The position numbers and the translations under genes were made by a program. From Streptomyces iconiensis (GTDB lineage Bacteria > Actinomycetota > Actinomycetes > Streptomycetales > Streptomycetaceae): a stretch of 64,000 nucleotides of DNA. Location of the stretch: NCBI RefSeq assembly GCF_028657195.3, contig NZ_JANCPR020000005.1, forward strand, positions 1-64,000, in the 5' to 3' direction. The notes below the pieces were generated by a model. It saw only the letters and a program-made list of their open reading frames with translations, made no database searches and was not told the DNA's origin. This document shows positions 16,651 to 25,804 of the stretch, piece after piece; the first letter of the stretch is position 1; each line of letters begins with the position of its first letter.

Positions 16651-18420
16651 CTACTGTGCGTCCGAGCCGAGCCGGAACCCTTCCCGTACGCGGACGAACA
16701 CGTCCTTGTGGCGCTCCCAGTCCGTGCTCGGTGCCGAGAGGTACATCGCGTACTCCTTCTCGCCGGGCTTTCCGAACCCGAGATCCTGAGCACGGAACTG
16801 GCGGGCCCTGCCCTGCCAGGTGAACTCCCAGATCGCGGCGGGCATGCCCCGGTAGGTCGTGTTCTGCATGCGTATCTGACGGTAACCGGGCAGTTTCCCC
16901 TCCCGGATGGACGCCGCCTCGTCGTCCTTCCAGCGTTGCAGAGGGTCATTGCTCGCGAAGTCGAGCGCGGAGACACGCAGACTGACCTTTCCGGTCGGGT
17001 CGATGTAGGCGACACCCTCGCTCTCCTCGTCCAACTCCTTACGGGTCCAGCCGTCGGGCACGGGAAAGGAGACACCGAACTTCTTTTCGTGCACGAGGCG
17101 ATACCCGTCCGGCACGGCGCGCGGGCCCGGCTTGGGGGAACGCTTCCCGCCCGCGGACGGCTTGTCGCCCTGAGGGGAGGCGGGAGGAGCCGCGGGCGAG
17201 TCCTCGCCCTTGACGCGCAGCCCGAAGTACACACCGCCGAGCGCGAGCGCCACCACCACGACCGCGACGGCCACCCACACCCCGATACGCCGCCCACGAC
17301 CCGGACCGCGACCACGACCGAGATCGCCACCGGGAGCAGGACCAGGGGCGGGACCAGGAGTGGGGCCGGGACCAGGACCGACACCGGCAGCAGCACGGGT
17401 GTCGGCACCGGCACCGGCACCTGGAACATCGGCACCGTCCGCCGCAGACACCACGGGATCCATCGCCGGATCCACCGCTGGACCCACCGCCGAGGAAACC
17501 GCCGGAACCACCGGCGGGGAAACCGCCGACGTCCCGCCCCTACGCTCCGGACTGACAAGGCGCACTTCCTCGACGAGCGTGGCGTCCGCGACCGCGACCT
17601 GCCGAAGTCGCCGTTCCACCTCGGGAGCGGAGGGGCGGTCAGCCGGTTCCTTCGCGAGCAACTCCTCGATCAGCGGGGTCAACGCCTTTGCCTCGACGGG
17701 TGGTTCGAGCGGATCGAAGGCGATCGCGTACGCGGTCTCGAACAGAGCGTTCCGGCGGAACGGCGGCTGCCCGCACACGGCCTGGTAGAGGGTCGCGCCC
17801 AACGCCCACAGGTCCGAGGCGGGACCGGGGTCACCGCCCCTGAGGCGTTCGGGGGCGCAGAAATCCAGCGAACCGACCAGTTCCCCGGTACGCGTGAGAG
17901 TGGAGGTGTCGGCGACGACCGCGATACCGAAGTCCGTCAGTACCACGCGCCCATCGGGGCCCAACAGCACGTTGCCAGGCTTCACATCACGATGAAGAAC
18001 CCCGGCGGCATGCGCGGCACGCAGCGCCGCGACCATGCCGGCACCGATCCTGGCTGCCTCGCCGACCGGCAGCGGGCCGTCCTTCTTCAGCACCTCGTCG
18101 AGCGCGGGTGCGCGCACGTGCTCCATGATGATGCAGGGCAGCCCCTCGTCATCCACCACGTCGTGCACCACCACAACGTTGGGATGAGCGATACGCGCGG
18201 CGCTACGTGCCTCGCGCCGGGTCCGCTCGAAGAGAGTGGCACGGTCGGCGTCCTCCAGCCGCGGCGGCAGATGCAACTTCTTGATCGCGACGTGCCGGCC
18301 GAGAACCTCGTCCTCCGCCTGCCAGACGGTACCCATACCGCCGCGCCCGATCCGCTCCAGCAGCCGGTAACGCCCCGCTATCAACCGGCCGGGCTCGTCG
18401 CCCCCCGCGCCGTCCCACAT
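16651..18420 (-). CDS. Membrane-bound serine/threonine protein kinase
   Basis: The 589-residue Hanks-type kinase has a kinase domain at residues 18-275: Gly loop GRGGMG (25-30), Lys in VAIKK (47-48), catalytic HRDVKPGN with Asp145, and DFG at 163-165. A Pro/Gly/Ala-rich juxtamembrane region follows, then one transmembrane helix at about 380-400. An extracellular domain of ~170 residues (VSFPVPDGWTRKELDEE to the end) has no PASTA repeats and resembles the secreted domains found on many Streptomyces kinases. ATG 18420 is chosen for GAGGAG 6 nt upstream. The juxtamembrane run (PGPGPTPGPAPGPAP) reflects hexamer repeats in the DNA. Confidence 0.88.
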   Translation of the reverse strand: MWDGAGGDEPGRLIAGRYRLLERIGRGGMGTVWQAEDEVLGRHVAIKKLHLPPRLEDADRATLFERTRREARSAARIAHPNVVVVHDVVDDEGLPCIIMEHVRAPALDEVLKKDGPLPVGEAARIGAGMVAALRAAHAAGVLHRDVKPGNVLLGPDGRVVLTDFGIAVVADTSTLTRTGELVGSLDFCAPERLRGGDPGPASDLWALGATLYQAVCGQPPFRRNALFETAYAIAFDPLEPPVEAKALTPLIEELLAKEPADRPSAPEVERRLRQVAVADATLVEEVRLVSPERRGGTSAVSPPVVPAVSSAVGPAVDPAMDPVVSAADGADVPGAGAGADTRAAAGVGPGPGPTPGPAPGPAPGGDLGRGRGPGRGRRIGVWVAVAVVVVALALGGVYFGLRVKGEDSPAAPPASPQGDKPSAGGKRSPKPGPRAVPDGYRLVHEKKFGVSFPVPDGWTRKELDEESEGVAYIDPTGKVSLRVSALDFASNDPLQRWKDDEAASIREGKLPGYRQIRMQNTTYRGMPAAIWEFTWQGRARQFRAQDLGFGKPGEKEYAMYLSAPSTDWERHKDVFVRVREGFRLGSDAQ

Positions 18421-18785
18421 TCCGCGCTCCTCACCCTGCCCCCCATGCACGGGCATGCCTCCTGTGTCGTGGCCTTGACACGATAACGGCCACCCCCACC
18501 ACCCCCGCCCCACAAGCCACCCCAACAACGACCGGGGCCCGGGTCAACGGCCCGGGTCTTGGTCGGGGCGCGGGTGCACCGTCGGGCTCACAAGGCCCTC
18601 GTCTGCCTGGACGGAAGAACCCGGCAGATCGGGTCGGGGGCGTGGCCGGTCGGCTCGGAAGCGTGGACCCACCGGATCCGAAGCGTGACCGACCGGCTCG
18701 GAAGCGTGGCGGTCGGCCGAGGTGGAGCCGGAGAACGCTGGCTGGCGTCCTTCTCAGCAGGTGACACAGCGGAGAGGAAGGCCCG
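18421..18785. other. Gene-free gap with degenerate repeats
   Basis: No gene is supported here. The right half repeats words like CCGGCTCGGAAGCGTGG about three times (18600-18715). It is the shared upstream region of the divergent kinase and Clp-N genes, so both promoters must lie here, but no clear -10/-35 pair stands out. Confidence 0.6.
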
Positions 18786-20036
18786 ATGGATCAGCGAACG
18801 TCCGACCGCAACACCGGCGCGACCACCGAGTTCGAGAAGGACGTCTTCCGGCTCCTGTTGGAGGCGATGAGCAAGGCGGTCAAGCAGGAACGTGCGGACG
18901 TCGGCACGGAAAGCGTGTTGAGCGCGCTCGTGTCGGGTGACTCGGCGGCCGGTTCCGCTATAGCCCCCGGAATGAGAGCTTCCGGCTCGCTCAGCGGTTC
19001 GATCGGTTGCCGGGGGACATCCGTGTGGGTCAGCGACGACGCGGGTGACGGCGCAACGGGAGCCCCGGACGACGAACGCGAGATCGACGCCCTCTGGCGG
19101 GAGATCCGGCAGGAGGAGGCCAAGAGGCAGCGCTGGAAGAACCGGAAGAAAAAGAAGGAACAGCAGGAAGAACAGGGGGAGGGGCAGGAGCAGGGGCGCA
19201 TCCAACTCCCGCCGATGGCCGGTGCGTTGCGTGCCTGCCTGCGCAAGGCGCTGGAGGCCGCACGGGAGGAGGGCACCATTTCGGTGCGCGTACGCCATGT
19301 GGCGAGTGCGCTGTTCAAGCTGCCCGACACGCGTGCCCGGGAGGCCATGGTGGTGGAGAAGCTGGACGTACCGGCTGCCTCGGCCGCCCTCGACGCGCTG
19401 CGGGGAAGCGACGAGGCACCGGAGCCCGGCGCGGTATTGCTGCTGCGCAAGGCGGGAACGTTCGGGAAGAGCGGAAATCCGCTGAGCCGGAAGTTCACCA
19501 CCTGGGTCCTCGGGGGCGGCGCGGGGTTCGGCTCCGCAGTCATCGGCGTGGTGCGCGGGGAGTCACAGCGGGGGGCGGTGCGGCGCGGCGCTGCGCACAT
19601 GGAACCCGCCGACATGCTGCTGGGAATCCTGGCGCTTGACCGATCGTTGGCCGTCGCGGGGCGTGAGCTGCCCCAGAAGCTGACGGCAGCGAATCAGGGG
19701 GCGGAACTCCTGCGCCGATACGGTGCACGGCAGGACGCTCTCGCCCGCGTACTGCTTCCCTCCACCGGCACAGCCGAGGAGGAACCCCCGGAGGTCGCCG
19801 ACACCGCCGACTTCGGACGGCGGCTCCTGCACGTCACCCAACTCACCGCCTCCACCCAGGGCTCACCCACGGTCGGCACGACCCACCTGCTGGCCGCCCT
19901 GCTGGACGAGACCGGGACGGACGCGGAGTCCGCAGCGGAGGTCGAGCGTGTGCTGGCCGCGAGCGGGGTGGACGTCGCCGGGCTGCGAGCGGAGCCGGAG
20001 CTCCGGGTCCCAGGAGGAACGGGACCGGCTGCCTGA
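18786..20036 (+). CDS. Clp N-terminal (Clp_N) repeat domain protein
   Basis: The 416-residue protein carries Clp_N-like double-helical repeats without any ATPase domain: residues 20-50 (VFRLLLEAMSKAVKQER), 145-200 (ALRACLRKALEAAREEG, HVASALFKL), 275-300 (HMEPADMLLGILALDRS) and 345-400 (THLLAALLDETGTDAES). Between the first two is a highly charged Lys/Glu/Gln stretch (residues 100-140), possibly coiled. Clp_N modules bind substrates or adaptors for ClpC. A hydrophobic Gly-rich segment near residue 240 may insert into membrane. GAGAGGAAGG precedes ATG 18786. Confidence 0.75.
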   Translation: MDQRTSDRNTGATTEFEKDVFRLLLEAMSKAVKQERADVGTESVLSALVSGDSAAGSAIAPGMRASGSLSGSIGCRGTSVWVSDDAGDGATGAPDDEREIDALWREIRQEEAKRQRWKNRKKKKEQQEEQGEGQEQGRIQLPPMAGALRACLRKALEAAREEGTISVRVRHVASALFKLPDTRAREAMVVEKLDVPAASAALDALRGSDEAPEPGAVLLLRKAGTFGKSGNPLSRKFTTWVLGGGAGFGSAVIGVVRGESQRGAVRRGAAHMEPADMLLGILALDRSLAVAGRELPQKLTAANQGAELLRRYGARQDALARVLLPSTGTAEEEPPEVADTADFGRRLLHVTQLTASTQGSPTVGTTHLLAALLDETGTDAESAAEVERVLAASGVDVAGLRAEPELRVPGGTGPAA

Positions 20037-20105
20037 GACCGCAGCGGTTCGCCAACGCGCTTGACGAGAGAGGCCGTTGAGCACGGTACCCACCCCGAGG
20101 AAACC

Positions 20106-20400
20106 ATGAGCGCGGCAGCGCGGCAGCGCGGACGCGGAGGCGGAAGCACCACGAGGCGGACGCGCCGCGAGGCCGCCGCGCTACGGGAGCGGTGCGCGCC
20201 GCGCTACGGGAAGCGGTGCACGCCGCGCCCCGGCGGACGGTCGTCACCGAGTCCGTACACGCCGGCCTGGTACTGGTGTGCGCGCTGTCGCCGTTCCCGC
20301 TCGTTCCACCGGCCCACCCGGTGACGGCGGTCCTCCTCGCGGTGTCGGCGACGCTGCTCATTCCCGCACGGCGGGTGTACCCGCGGCCCTCACGGTGCTG
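20106..20400 (+). pseudogene. Truncated, frameshifted membrane protein gene
   Basis: An ATG at 20106 with GAGGA upstream opens an Arg-rich N-terminus (MSAAARQRGRGGGSTTRRTR). Near 20190 the reading moves to another frame that continues coherently as VRAALREAVHAAPRRTVVTE and two hydrophobic stretches (LVLVCALSPFPLVPPAHPV, AVLLAVSATLLIPARRVY). It then breaks again near 20390, and the convergent mcrC gene begins at 20460. It looks like the N-terminal remainder of a membrane protein, perhaps a sensor kinase, whose rest was lost when the restriction genes arrived. Confidence 0.45.
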
Positions 20401-20459
20401 TGCCCCCGTGCCACCCAACTTGGCGCGGTCATGGAGCCCATGTTGAAGGCCGCACGGGG

Positions 20460-21725
20460 CTACTCATATGCGGCGAACCGGGAAATCGCCTTCTCCAGCG
20501 GCTCAGCCGCACTCTCCGGGTCGGTGCGGGTATCGAGACCCAGCACCTCTATCTGGCCGACCAGACCGCGGGGCCCGGTGCATTGCAACACGTGCCTGGT
20601 AGGACCGTTCGGGGCTGGGTGGACCACCAGCGCGAGGGGCTGCTCCGGGGTGGTGTATCCGGCAATGTAGGTGAGCAGCTGGTGCCGGTCGTCGCGGGAG
20701 ACTTCCTTCCTCGCGTAGTCCTTGTACTTCGCGTCCACAACGAGAAAGCGCGCAGGGCCGGACACGCCGGGCGGTGGGTCAAAGACCAACAGGACGTCAG
20801 GAATGAAGGGTGGTGAATCGTTCCCAAGCCGCCCAGTCGTCCGGATGTAGTCGTCTTGTGCCTTGGTGCCTCTGCCACCCAGTTTTACGGCCGCTTCGAC
20901 CGCCATCCGCCGGACCACGCTCTCCCACAGGTCGTCGAGTTTGAGCAGCAGGGTCTTCGCCGCGAAACCGTGCGGGTCCAGCAGGTCACTGACGCCGCCG
21001 CCACCGATCATCCTGCGTGCCCACGCGTGGGCGGGCCTGTAGTGGTCGTTGAGTCTTGTGTACTGTGCCCGGGCGAGCAGGGCCAGTACGTCCTGTGGCC
21101 GGGCCGGGGCCGGGAAATCCGCAGCGACGGCCGCCAGTTCCCTGCTGAGGTGCGGGTCCGCGGTCCGTTCCGCCGCTACGGCCAGGGCGGCCCCGCACAC
21201 CAGGTTCTCCCAGCCTCCGTCCTCGTACTCGAACGTCTGGACGTGCAGCTGATCGACCGCTCCGTAGCACCGGGTGGCCTGCGCTTCTACGTTCAGGCGC
21301 CCCCGCAGCGACGTACCCACCCGGTCGCGGCGTACGTAATCCCTGCGCAGCCCGCGGCGCAGCAAGAGGCGGCATTCATGGAGCAAGGCGGCGGGCACCA
21401 GGCCCGCGAACCCATCCTCGCCCAACGGCCAGTCGCGCAGGCCCTCATCAGGCTTTCCCTGCTCGTTGGAGTAGCAGAGCCAGTCGATCAGCCGGTCGCC
21501 CGGGATCGGGAACTTGGGCCGAATGACCAGCCGGATCTGGCTGAGCTCGATCACGCCGGTGGTCGTTCGCGCCTTGAGTACGTAGCTGCTGCCGGTCCTG
21601 GTGATCTGGACGGCCTTCAGATCGCGAAGCCTCTCAAGGTCGGAAACGCTCAGCAGAGATTCCGGGACGGTGACGGTTTTGTACTCACAAAGCGTCTTTA
21701 CGCGACCAGCGACCTGCTGTTGCAC
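20460..21725 (-). CDS. mcrC: McrC-like nuclease subunit of a type IV restriction system
   Basis: The 421-residue protein is the PD-(D/E)XK nuclease partner of the McrB motor. The nuclease core is visible as Asp310 in PPFIPDVLLVFD and Asp331-Ala-Lys333 in FLVVDAKYKD, with an upstream Glu in the EDGGWENLV helix. The N-terminal ~100 residues are the beta-rich McrC region that contacts McrB. Type IV systems cut DNA carrying modified bases. GTG 21725 lies 4 nt after the mcrB stop, with its Shine-Dalgarno GAGGAG inside the last mcrB codons, so translation is coupled. No methyltransferase gene is nearby, as expected for type IV. Confidence 0.88.
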   Translation of the reverse strand: MQQQVAGRVKTLCEYKTVTVPESLLSVSDLERLRDLKAVQITRTGSSYVLKARTTTGVIELSQIRLVIRPKFPIPGDRLIDWLCYSNEQGKPDEGLRDWPLGEDGFAGLVPAALLHECRLLLRRGLRRDYVRRDRVGTSLRGRLNVEAQATRCYGAVDQLHVQTFEYEDGGWENLVCGAALAVAAERTADPHLSRELAAVAADFPAPARPQDVLALLARAQYTRLNDHYRPAHAWARRMIGGGGVSDLLDPHGFAAKTLLLKLDDLWESVVRRMAVEAAVKLGGRGTKAQDDYIRTTGRLGNDSPPFIPDVLLVFDPPPGVSGPARFLVVDAKYKDYARKEVSRDDRHQLLTYIAGYTTPEQPLALVVHPAPNGPTRHVLQCTGPRGLVGQIEVLGLDTRTDPESAAEPLEKAISRFAAYE

Positions 21726-21729
21726 TCTT

Positions 21730-23919
21730 CTACTCCTCGTCCCAGTTCTTTGCTTCCTCTCCGTCTCCACCCAGGGCACTGGTGGCCACGAATGCGTCCG
21801 CCAACATGCGGGGAAGATCTCGCGGGTTGGTCTGAACGACTCGCCCGGTGTTTCCATCGACCAGCTTGCTCAGCAGGTTCCCCATCAGTCCGGGCCGCCC
21901 CATGCAGTAGTCCGACAGGAGCGGCACGATCTCGTGGTAGAAGCTGTGTGAGAGCTGTTCGACGGTGGCGAGGGGCTGGTCGTCGGCGAGTAGGTACGCC
22001 TGCCCCAGAAGGTAGTCAGGGCCGAAGTGCTGGTCGAGTCGTTCGTTCAGGCCCTCCAGGAAATCAGCCAGGCCGAGCCCTTCGACCTCGCCGTCCAGGA
22101 CGTCCAGATCCGGTGGCACGTCCAGGAAAGCGAATCGGCGCCGAATAGCGGAATCGATGTGCCCCACGCTCCGGTCGGCAGAGTTCATGGTGCCGATGAT
22201 GCGTACGTTGGGCGGCACGGTCTGCGCGCGACCGCTGGTAGGAAGAGTAACGAAGACGGAGTCTCGTTTGTCGAGCTCCAACAAGGTGATCAATTCACCC
22301 AGAATGCGTGGCAGGTCACCGCGGTTGATCTCGTCCACGACGATCAGGAAGGTCTCGTCAGGCGCCTTCCTGGCCGCGGCGCACACCCGGAGGAAAAGGC
22401 CGTCGGTCATTTCCAGGTGGAGCCCGGCACTGCCTTTCACCGTCACCGGCTTGAAGCCCTCGACGAAGTCCTCGTACCCGTATGACGGGTGGAAGGTCAC
22501 CATGGTGAGCTGAGCCGCTCTGGCCTCCGCCAAGGCGTTCTCGGGAGCGCGGGACAGTTCGGCGAGCGCCGCGGCCCGCTCGTCCGGAGGAGCTCCGATC
22601 CGATCCGTCTGCCCCGCCAAGGCGAGCGCGACGCTGAGTGCCAGTCGCGTCTTACCGGTACCGGGTGGCCCTTGGAGTATGACCTGCCCCTTGTGCTCCA
22701 GCAGATCCTTCACTTTTCGCACCGCGTCGGGGAGCTTTTTCTCTTCGACGTCCTCGACAGGGCCGGCCCCCGCTTGGGGTACCTGTGCGCGCCCGCGCCG
22801 GATCTCCGTCATCAGGTCGGCGGGCACCTTGACAAGGGTCATCTGCCAGGCGTGCCGCGGCGAACCAAAGCGCTGGGCATAGGAAATGTCCCAGTCCACC
22901 TGCACGGTGTGCTGGTGCGAGTCCAACTCCGGCTCGTAGGAGTAGCCCTCGGCGACGGTGCCCACGGCGAGCACCTCTGACTTCCCCCGGTTCGCGACGA
23001 TCAGGTCGCCGCGTTCGAGGTCCCGGAAGGCCAGGAGTTGCCGTGCCAGCCGAAGATTCCCCCCGGTGCTGTGAGGCCAGTGAAGATCCAGTGCTGCCTT
23101 GAGCTCCTGATCGCTCTCATACTGGCCGAGAGCACCCGCCTCGTCCCAGGCAATCCTGATGCGCTGATTCTTGAGACAGTCGCCCCACAGACTCGCCTGT
23201 TGCCCCGGTGCGATCTTCCAGATCACGCGCTCCCTCGGGCGTGGATCGTGGAAGTCGTACAGGTAGGTCATGATTTCGTGCGTACGCCAGCCTTCGAATT
23301 CCGGCTGTTCCCTCAGCAGGCCAAGCAGCTCCTGGTTGGCCTGCCAGGTGCGTACACCGGAGGAGTGCGTTCGTGGGCGACCGTCCAACAGAGCGGTGAA
23401 GTGGCGGATATGCGCGGCGGAGAACACCGGCAAGAACTTCTCGGGGAAGTAGATCGCCAGGGCCTTGGTGGTCAGTGCCTGGCCGTACGACAGTGACTCC
23501 AACTCGTCCAGGCGCTCGTACGCCCCCTTCTCCACGGCCGCGAAGGCGTCCACGAATTCGGCACGGATCTGCTCCCATGCCCTCTGTTCCCCGAGCCCGC
23601 GCAGGGCGCTGGGCACGATGCGCCATTCGCCGGTCCGGTGCTGGTACAGGATGTGCTTCGCCGCGCTGCCGCCGCGGATGCTGCCCAAGTTGTCGGTGCC
23701 GTACTCCAGCAGCCGACAGAAGGAGTCTCCGTCCCGCCGTCCCACCATGTCCAGCGCGTACTTCCTCAACGGCAGGCCGGACCACCCCTCCTGCGGAAAC
23801 AGCTCCAGCACCTGCTGCCGCTCCGCCTCGGCCCGGTCAGCCGCCTTCCGGGCCGCCTCCCGGTCAAAGTTCTCGATGCGCGACGCGACCCCGTCCGGGA
23901 ATTTCTGACCCTCAGCCAT
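21730..23919 (-). CDS. mcrB: McrB-like AAA+ GTPase with EVE-like reader domain
   Basis: The 729-residue protein combines three parts. Residues 30-225 are a helical N-terminal region. Residues 230-375 look like an EVE-type (PUA superfamily) modified-base reader: VIWKIAPGQQASLW, IRIAWDEAGALGQYES, GDLIVANRGKSEVLAVGTV, VQVDWD. Residues 395-690 are the McrB motor with Walker A GPPGTGKT (417-424), Walker B FLIVVDEINRGD, and the GTPase signature GTMNSADRS (577-584). It drives McrC on modified DNA. ATG 23919 is taken as start; ATG 23937 with GGAG close by is possible. It is the first gene of a two-gene operon. Confidence 0.88.
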   Translation of the reverse strand: MAEGQKFPDGVASRIENFDREAARKAADRAEAERQQVLELFPQEGWSGLPLRKYALDMVGRRDGDSFCRLLEYGTDNLGSIRGGSAAKHILYQHRTGEWRIVPSALRGLGEQRAWEQIRAEFVDAFAAVEKGAYERLDELESLSYGQALTTKALAIYFPEKFLPVFSAAHIRHFTALLDGRPRTHSSGVRTWQANQELLGLLREQPEFEGWRTHEIMTYLYDFHDPRPRERVIWKIAPGQQASLWGDCLKNQRIRIAWDEAGALGQYESDQELKAALDLHWPHSTGGNLRLARQLLAFRDLERGDLIVANRGKSEVLAVGTVAEGYSYEPELDSHQHTVQVDWDISYAQRFGSPRHAWQMTLVKVPADLMTEIRRGRAQVPQAGAGPVEDVEEKKLPDAVRKVKDLLEHKGQVILQGPPGTGKTRLALSVALALAGQTDRIGAPPDERAAALAELSRAPENALAEARAAQLTMVTFHPSYGYEDFVEGFKPVTVKGSAGLHLEMTDGLFLRVCAAARKAPDETFLIVVDEINRGDLPRILGELITLLELDKRDSVFVTLPTSGRAQTVPPNVRIIGTMNSADRSVGHIDSAIRRRFAFLDVPPDLDVLDGEVEGLGLADFLEGLNERLDQHFGPDYLLGQAYLLADDQPLATVEQLSHSFYHEIVPLLSDYCMGRPGLMGNLLSKLVDGNTGRVVQTNPRDLPRMLADAFVATSALGGDGEEAKNWDEE

Positions 23920-23937
23920 GCGTGCATTCTTCGGCAT

Positions 23938-24608
23938 CCGCTCCGCATCCGACACCACTATCGGAAAACCCCGACGGACCCCGCTGGCAACAACCACCGG
24001 GTCTCCGTCTCACCGCTCGCCACCGGGGATGTCCGTCGGCTCGGCAAACCCGAAGCCCGACGAATCGTTCTCGCCGAACTACGGTCATGGCCATGCTCGC
24101 TCAGATCGTGACGGTGGCGGGTCCTGGTCGGCGCCCTCACGTCGCACCTCTCCGTGACCGTGGCCGAACGGGCCCAGCACCGACGTGCGACGGCCGCCGG
24201 CTGGGACGACGCTAACTCAACGCCTACACCGACTGCGCGGCCTGCGCGGCCTGCGCGGCCTGCGCGAAGGAAGTGGCCGACACCTCGAAGCGCTCTCGTC
24301 TGACTGACGGTCGTTCAAAGGCCCACAAGGCATTCCTGACCTCGATGGAAGATGGCGAACTGTGTCGCTCGGCCCGGGCCCATGCCCGGAGGAAGAACCA
24401 GGGACTCGCGTTCCTCCCCTCGTCCCAATGTCCGGTGCCGGGTAACGGAATCGAGTCACTCGCCTCGAAGACCGATAGCCATCACTGAGCCATCGGCGCG
24501 AATGGAAACCGAGTCCCACTTCGCCGTCCGGCTGCTTTCGGGCCACTGGTCACGCCGTTCGTGAACCTCACGGCGGTACTCATTTACCCGTCCATGATGG
24601 AGATGCAT
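23938..24608. other. Gene-poor gap upstream of mcrB with decayed coding sequence
   Basis: No intact gene is supported. The segment 24100-24480 contains fragments of coherent protein in two frames (see the pseudogene entry). The mcrB promoter should lie between about 23940 and 24080. The remainder to 24608 shows no clear signal. Confidence 0.5.
24121..24487 (+). pseudogene. Decayed gene with a 9-bp triplication
   Basis: One frame reads LVGALTSHLSVTVAERAQHR and on to AAGWDDA near 24216. A second frame then reads LNAYTDCAACAACAACAKEV followed by ADTSKRSRLTDGRSK and on to a stop near 24487. Together they look like one protein split by a frameshift, with a hydrophobic start and a charged helix. 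The Cys-Ala-Ala run comes from CTGCGCGGC repeated three times at 24233-24259. It resembles a common Streptomyces membrane-anchored hypothetical family as I remember it, but this is not firm. Confidence 0.35.
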
Positions 24609-25561
24609 CTAGAGGCTTTTCTCAAGACCGGAGAATGTTTCGACGCGAACGCCATTGAGACGGAAAATGTGGTCGGTGCCCATGAATTCGAGACCGTGGA
24701 TGGGATGCTCTGTGTCTCGCAGCTTCCCCGTCTTGGCTGGGACGGCCCTCTGGACATGGCGGCGCCCCTGTTCGTTGGTCAGGTATTGGGCAGTGGGCTT
24801 ACCGCCGCCGGTGAAGGCCGCCAGCATGGCTGCCTCCGTTCGGGCCAGGACGATGCTGAACCATGCGAACGAGCCGGGCAGCACCTGGAACCCGGGGACG
24901 GTCTCCACCCCGTTTCGTTCCACTGATCGCACGACCTCGGCCATTCTGTTCTCGTTCTCCAAGACAAGGTCCAGGTCGACTCGCGGCTCGCCTTCGGGCG
25001 GACGCAGGACGGTCGTTCCCTGCGCCCCCAGCATGTGCACGGCGAGGTTTCCTTAGCCGGGATCTCCGTGCCGACGAGCAGGTACGGGACCGTGCCGTAC
25101 GGTCCGATGGGCACCGATTCCACATGGGCGCTCGCCATGGCGAGCTGCTTGTACACCTGTTGGATGGCGCTGTGAGTGCCTTTCGAAGAGACGAGCAGAA
25201 TCTTGGACGGTTGCAAGTACCTGCCTCGGTTCGCCTCCAGCGCCTGGCTGTGGCGCAGGCTGCCCCAGTGCTCTGCGAGCCCGCGGCCCGCGCCCTGACG
25301 GGTGGAAGCGGCTCCCAGGCCGATGGCATGGATGACCTGCCATGGAGTGAGCGTCACCGTTCGAGGAGCGCTTCGGACGGGCCCGTAGTCGGTACGCCGG
25401 CGCAGTGGGCCACGCCCACTGTCCTCGCGCTTGTCGTCCTCGGCAGTTGCCGCCTTGGAGACCTGGTCGACAAGCTCAAGGGACGAGCGAACCTGGACGT
25501 GGGAGGTGATGCTCAGCTCCTTCAGGATCTCAGCGGTGTACTTCGACGCGTCATCGTTCAC
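24609..25561 (-). pseudogene. Hypothetical gene broken by a one-base frameshift
   Basis: Two frames form one protein of about 317 residues. The first starts at GTG 25561 (GGGGGAG upstream) with VNDDASKYTAEILKELSITS and runs through ILLVSSKGTHSAIQQVYKQL to LVGTEIPAKE near 25050. The second continues at once with LAVHMLGAQGTTVLRPPEGE and ends FRLNGVRVETFSGLEKSL. The span is one base short of a multiple of three, so a single deletion in the run around 25045-25056 (AAGGAAACC on the coding strand) explains it. No family is recognised. It lies between mcrB and the element's left end, so it may be island cargo. A sequencing error would restore a normal gene. Confidence 0.6.
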
Positions 25562-25728
25562 CGGGCTCCCCCTCGGACACCTCACGTGGCATGAACGGGA
25601 CGGACGGTAGGCGAGGCCGACCGAGCGCAAACAAGTGGGCAGAAGGGGGCGCAAACCAGATTCCGGCCACCCGGAGGGCTGGTGAACGACGCCACCGGCA
25701 CGACGGGTGGCCACGCAGCGCAGCAAAG

Positions 25729-25755
25729 AACCCCCAGGCCGCTGGCCTGGGGGTT
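25729..25755 (-). terminator. Original terminator of the tRNA-Gly locus, now at attL
   Basis: Arms of 12 bp (AACCCCCAGGCC and its complement) surround a 3-nt loop next to the 45-bp att copy. An imperfect relative of the hairpin follows the intact tRNA at 36316-36341, so this one is the chromosomal terminator displaced by insertion. Confidence 0.75.
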
Positions 25756-25759
25756 GATG

Positions 25760-25804
25760 TCTGAGCGGGCGACGGGAATCGAACCCGCGCTCTGAGCTTG
25801 GGAA
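25760..25804. repeat. attL: 45-bp copy of the tRNA-Gly 3' half
   Basis: This segment is identical over 45 bp to 36346-36390. It holds the acceptor 3' strand, T arm and anticodon region of tRNA-Gly (25764-25804) but no 5' half, so it is the partial tRNA left after site-specific integration. Sequences diverge immediately beyond 25804. Confidence 0.93.

Noticed and set aside
15549..17558. A single ~670-residue frame covering the lipoprotein and part of the kinase region
   Set aside because: The lipoprotein signal peptide starts near 16346; the extension is Arg/Pro shadow of the kinase gene in another frame.
24779..25726. 315-residue minus-strand protein starting upstream of 25561
   Set aside because: The part upstream of GTG 25561 lacks coding bias and the part after 25050 is Arg/Trp/Ser-rich shadow; the true continuation is in another frame.
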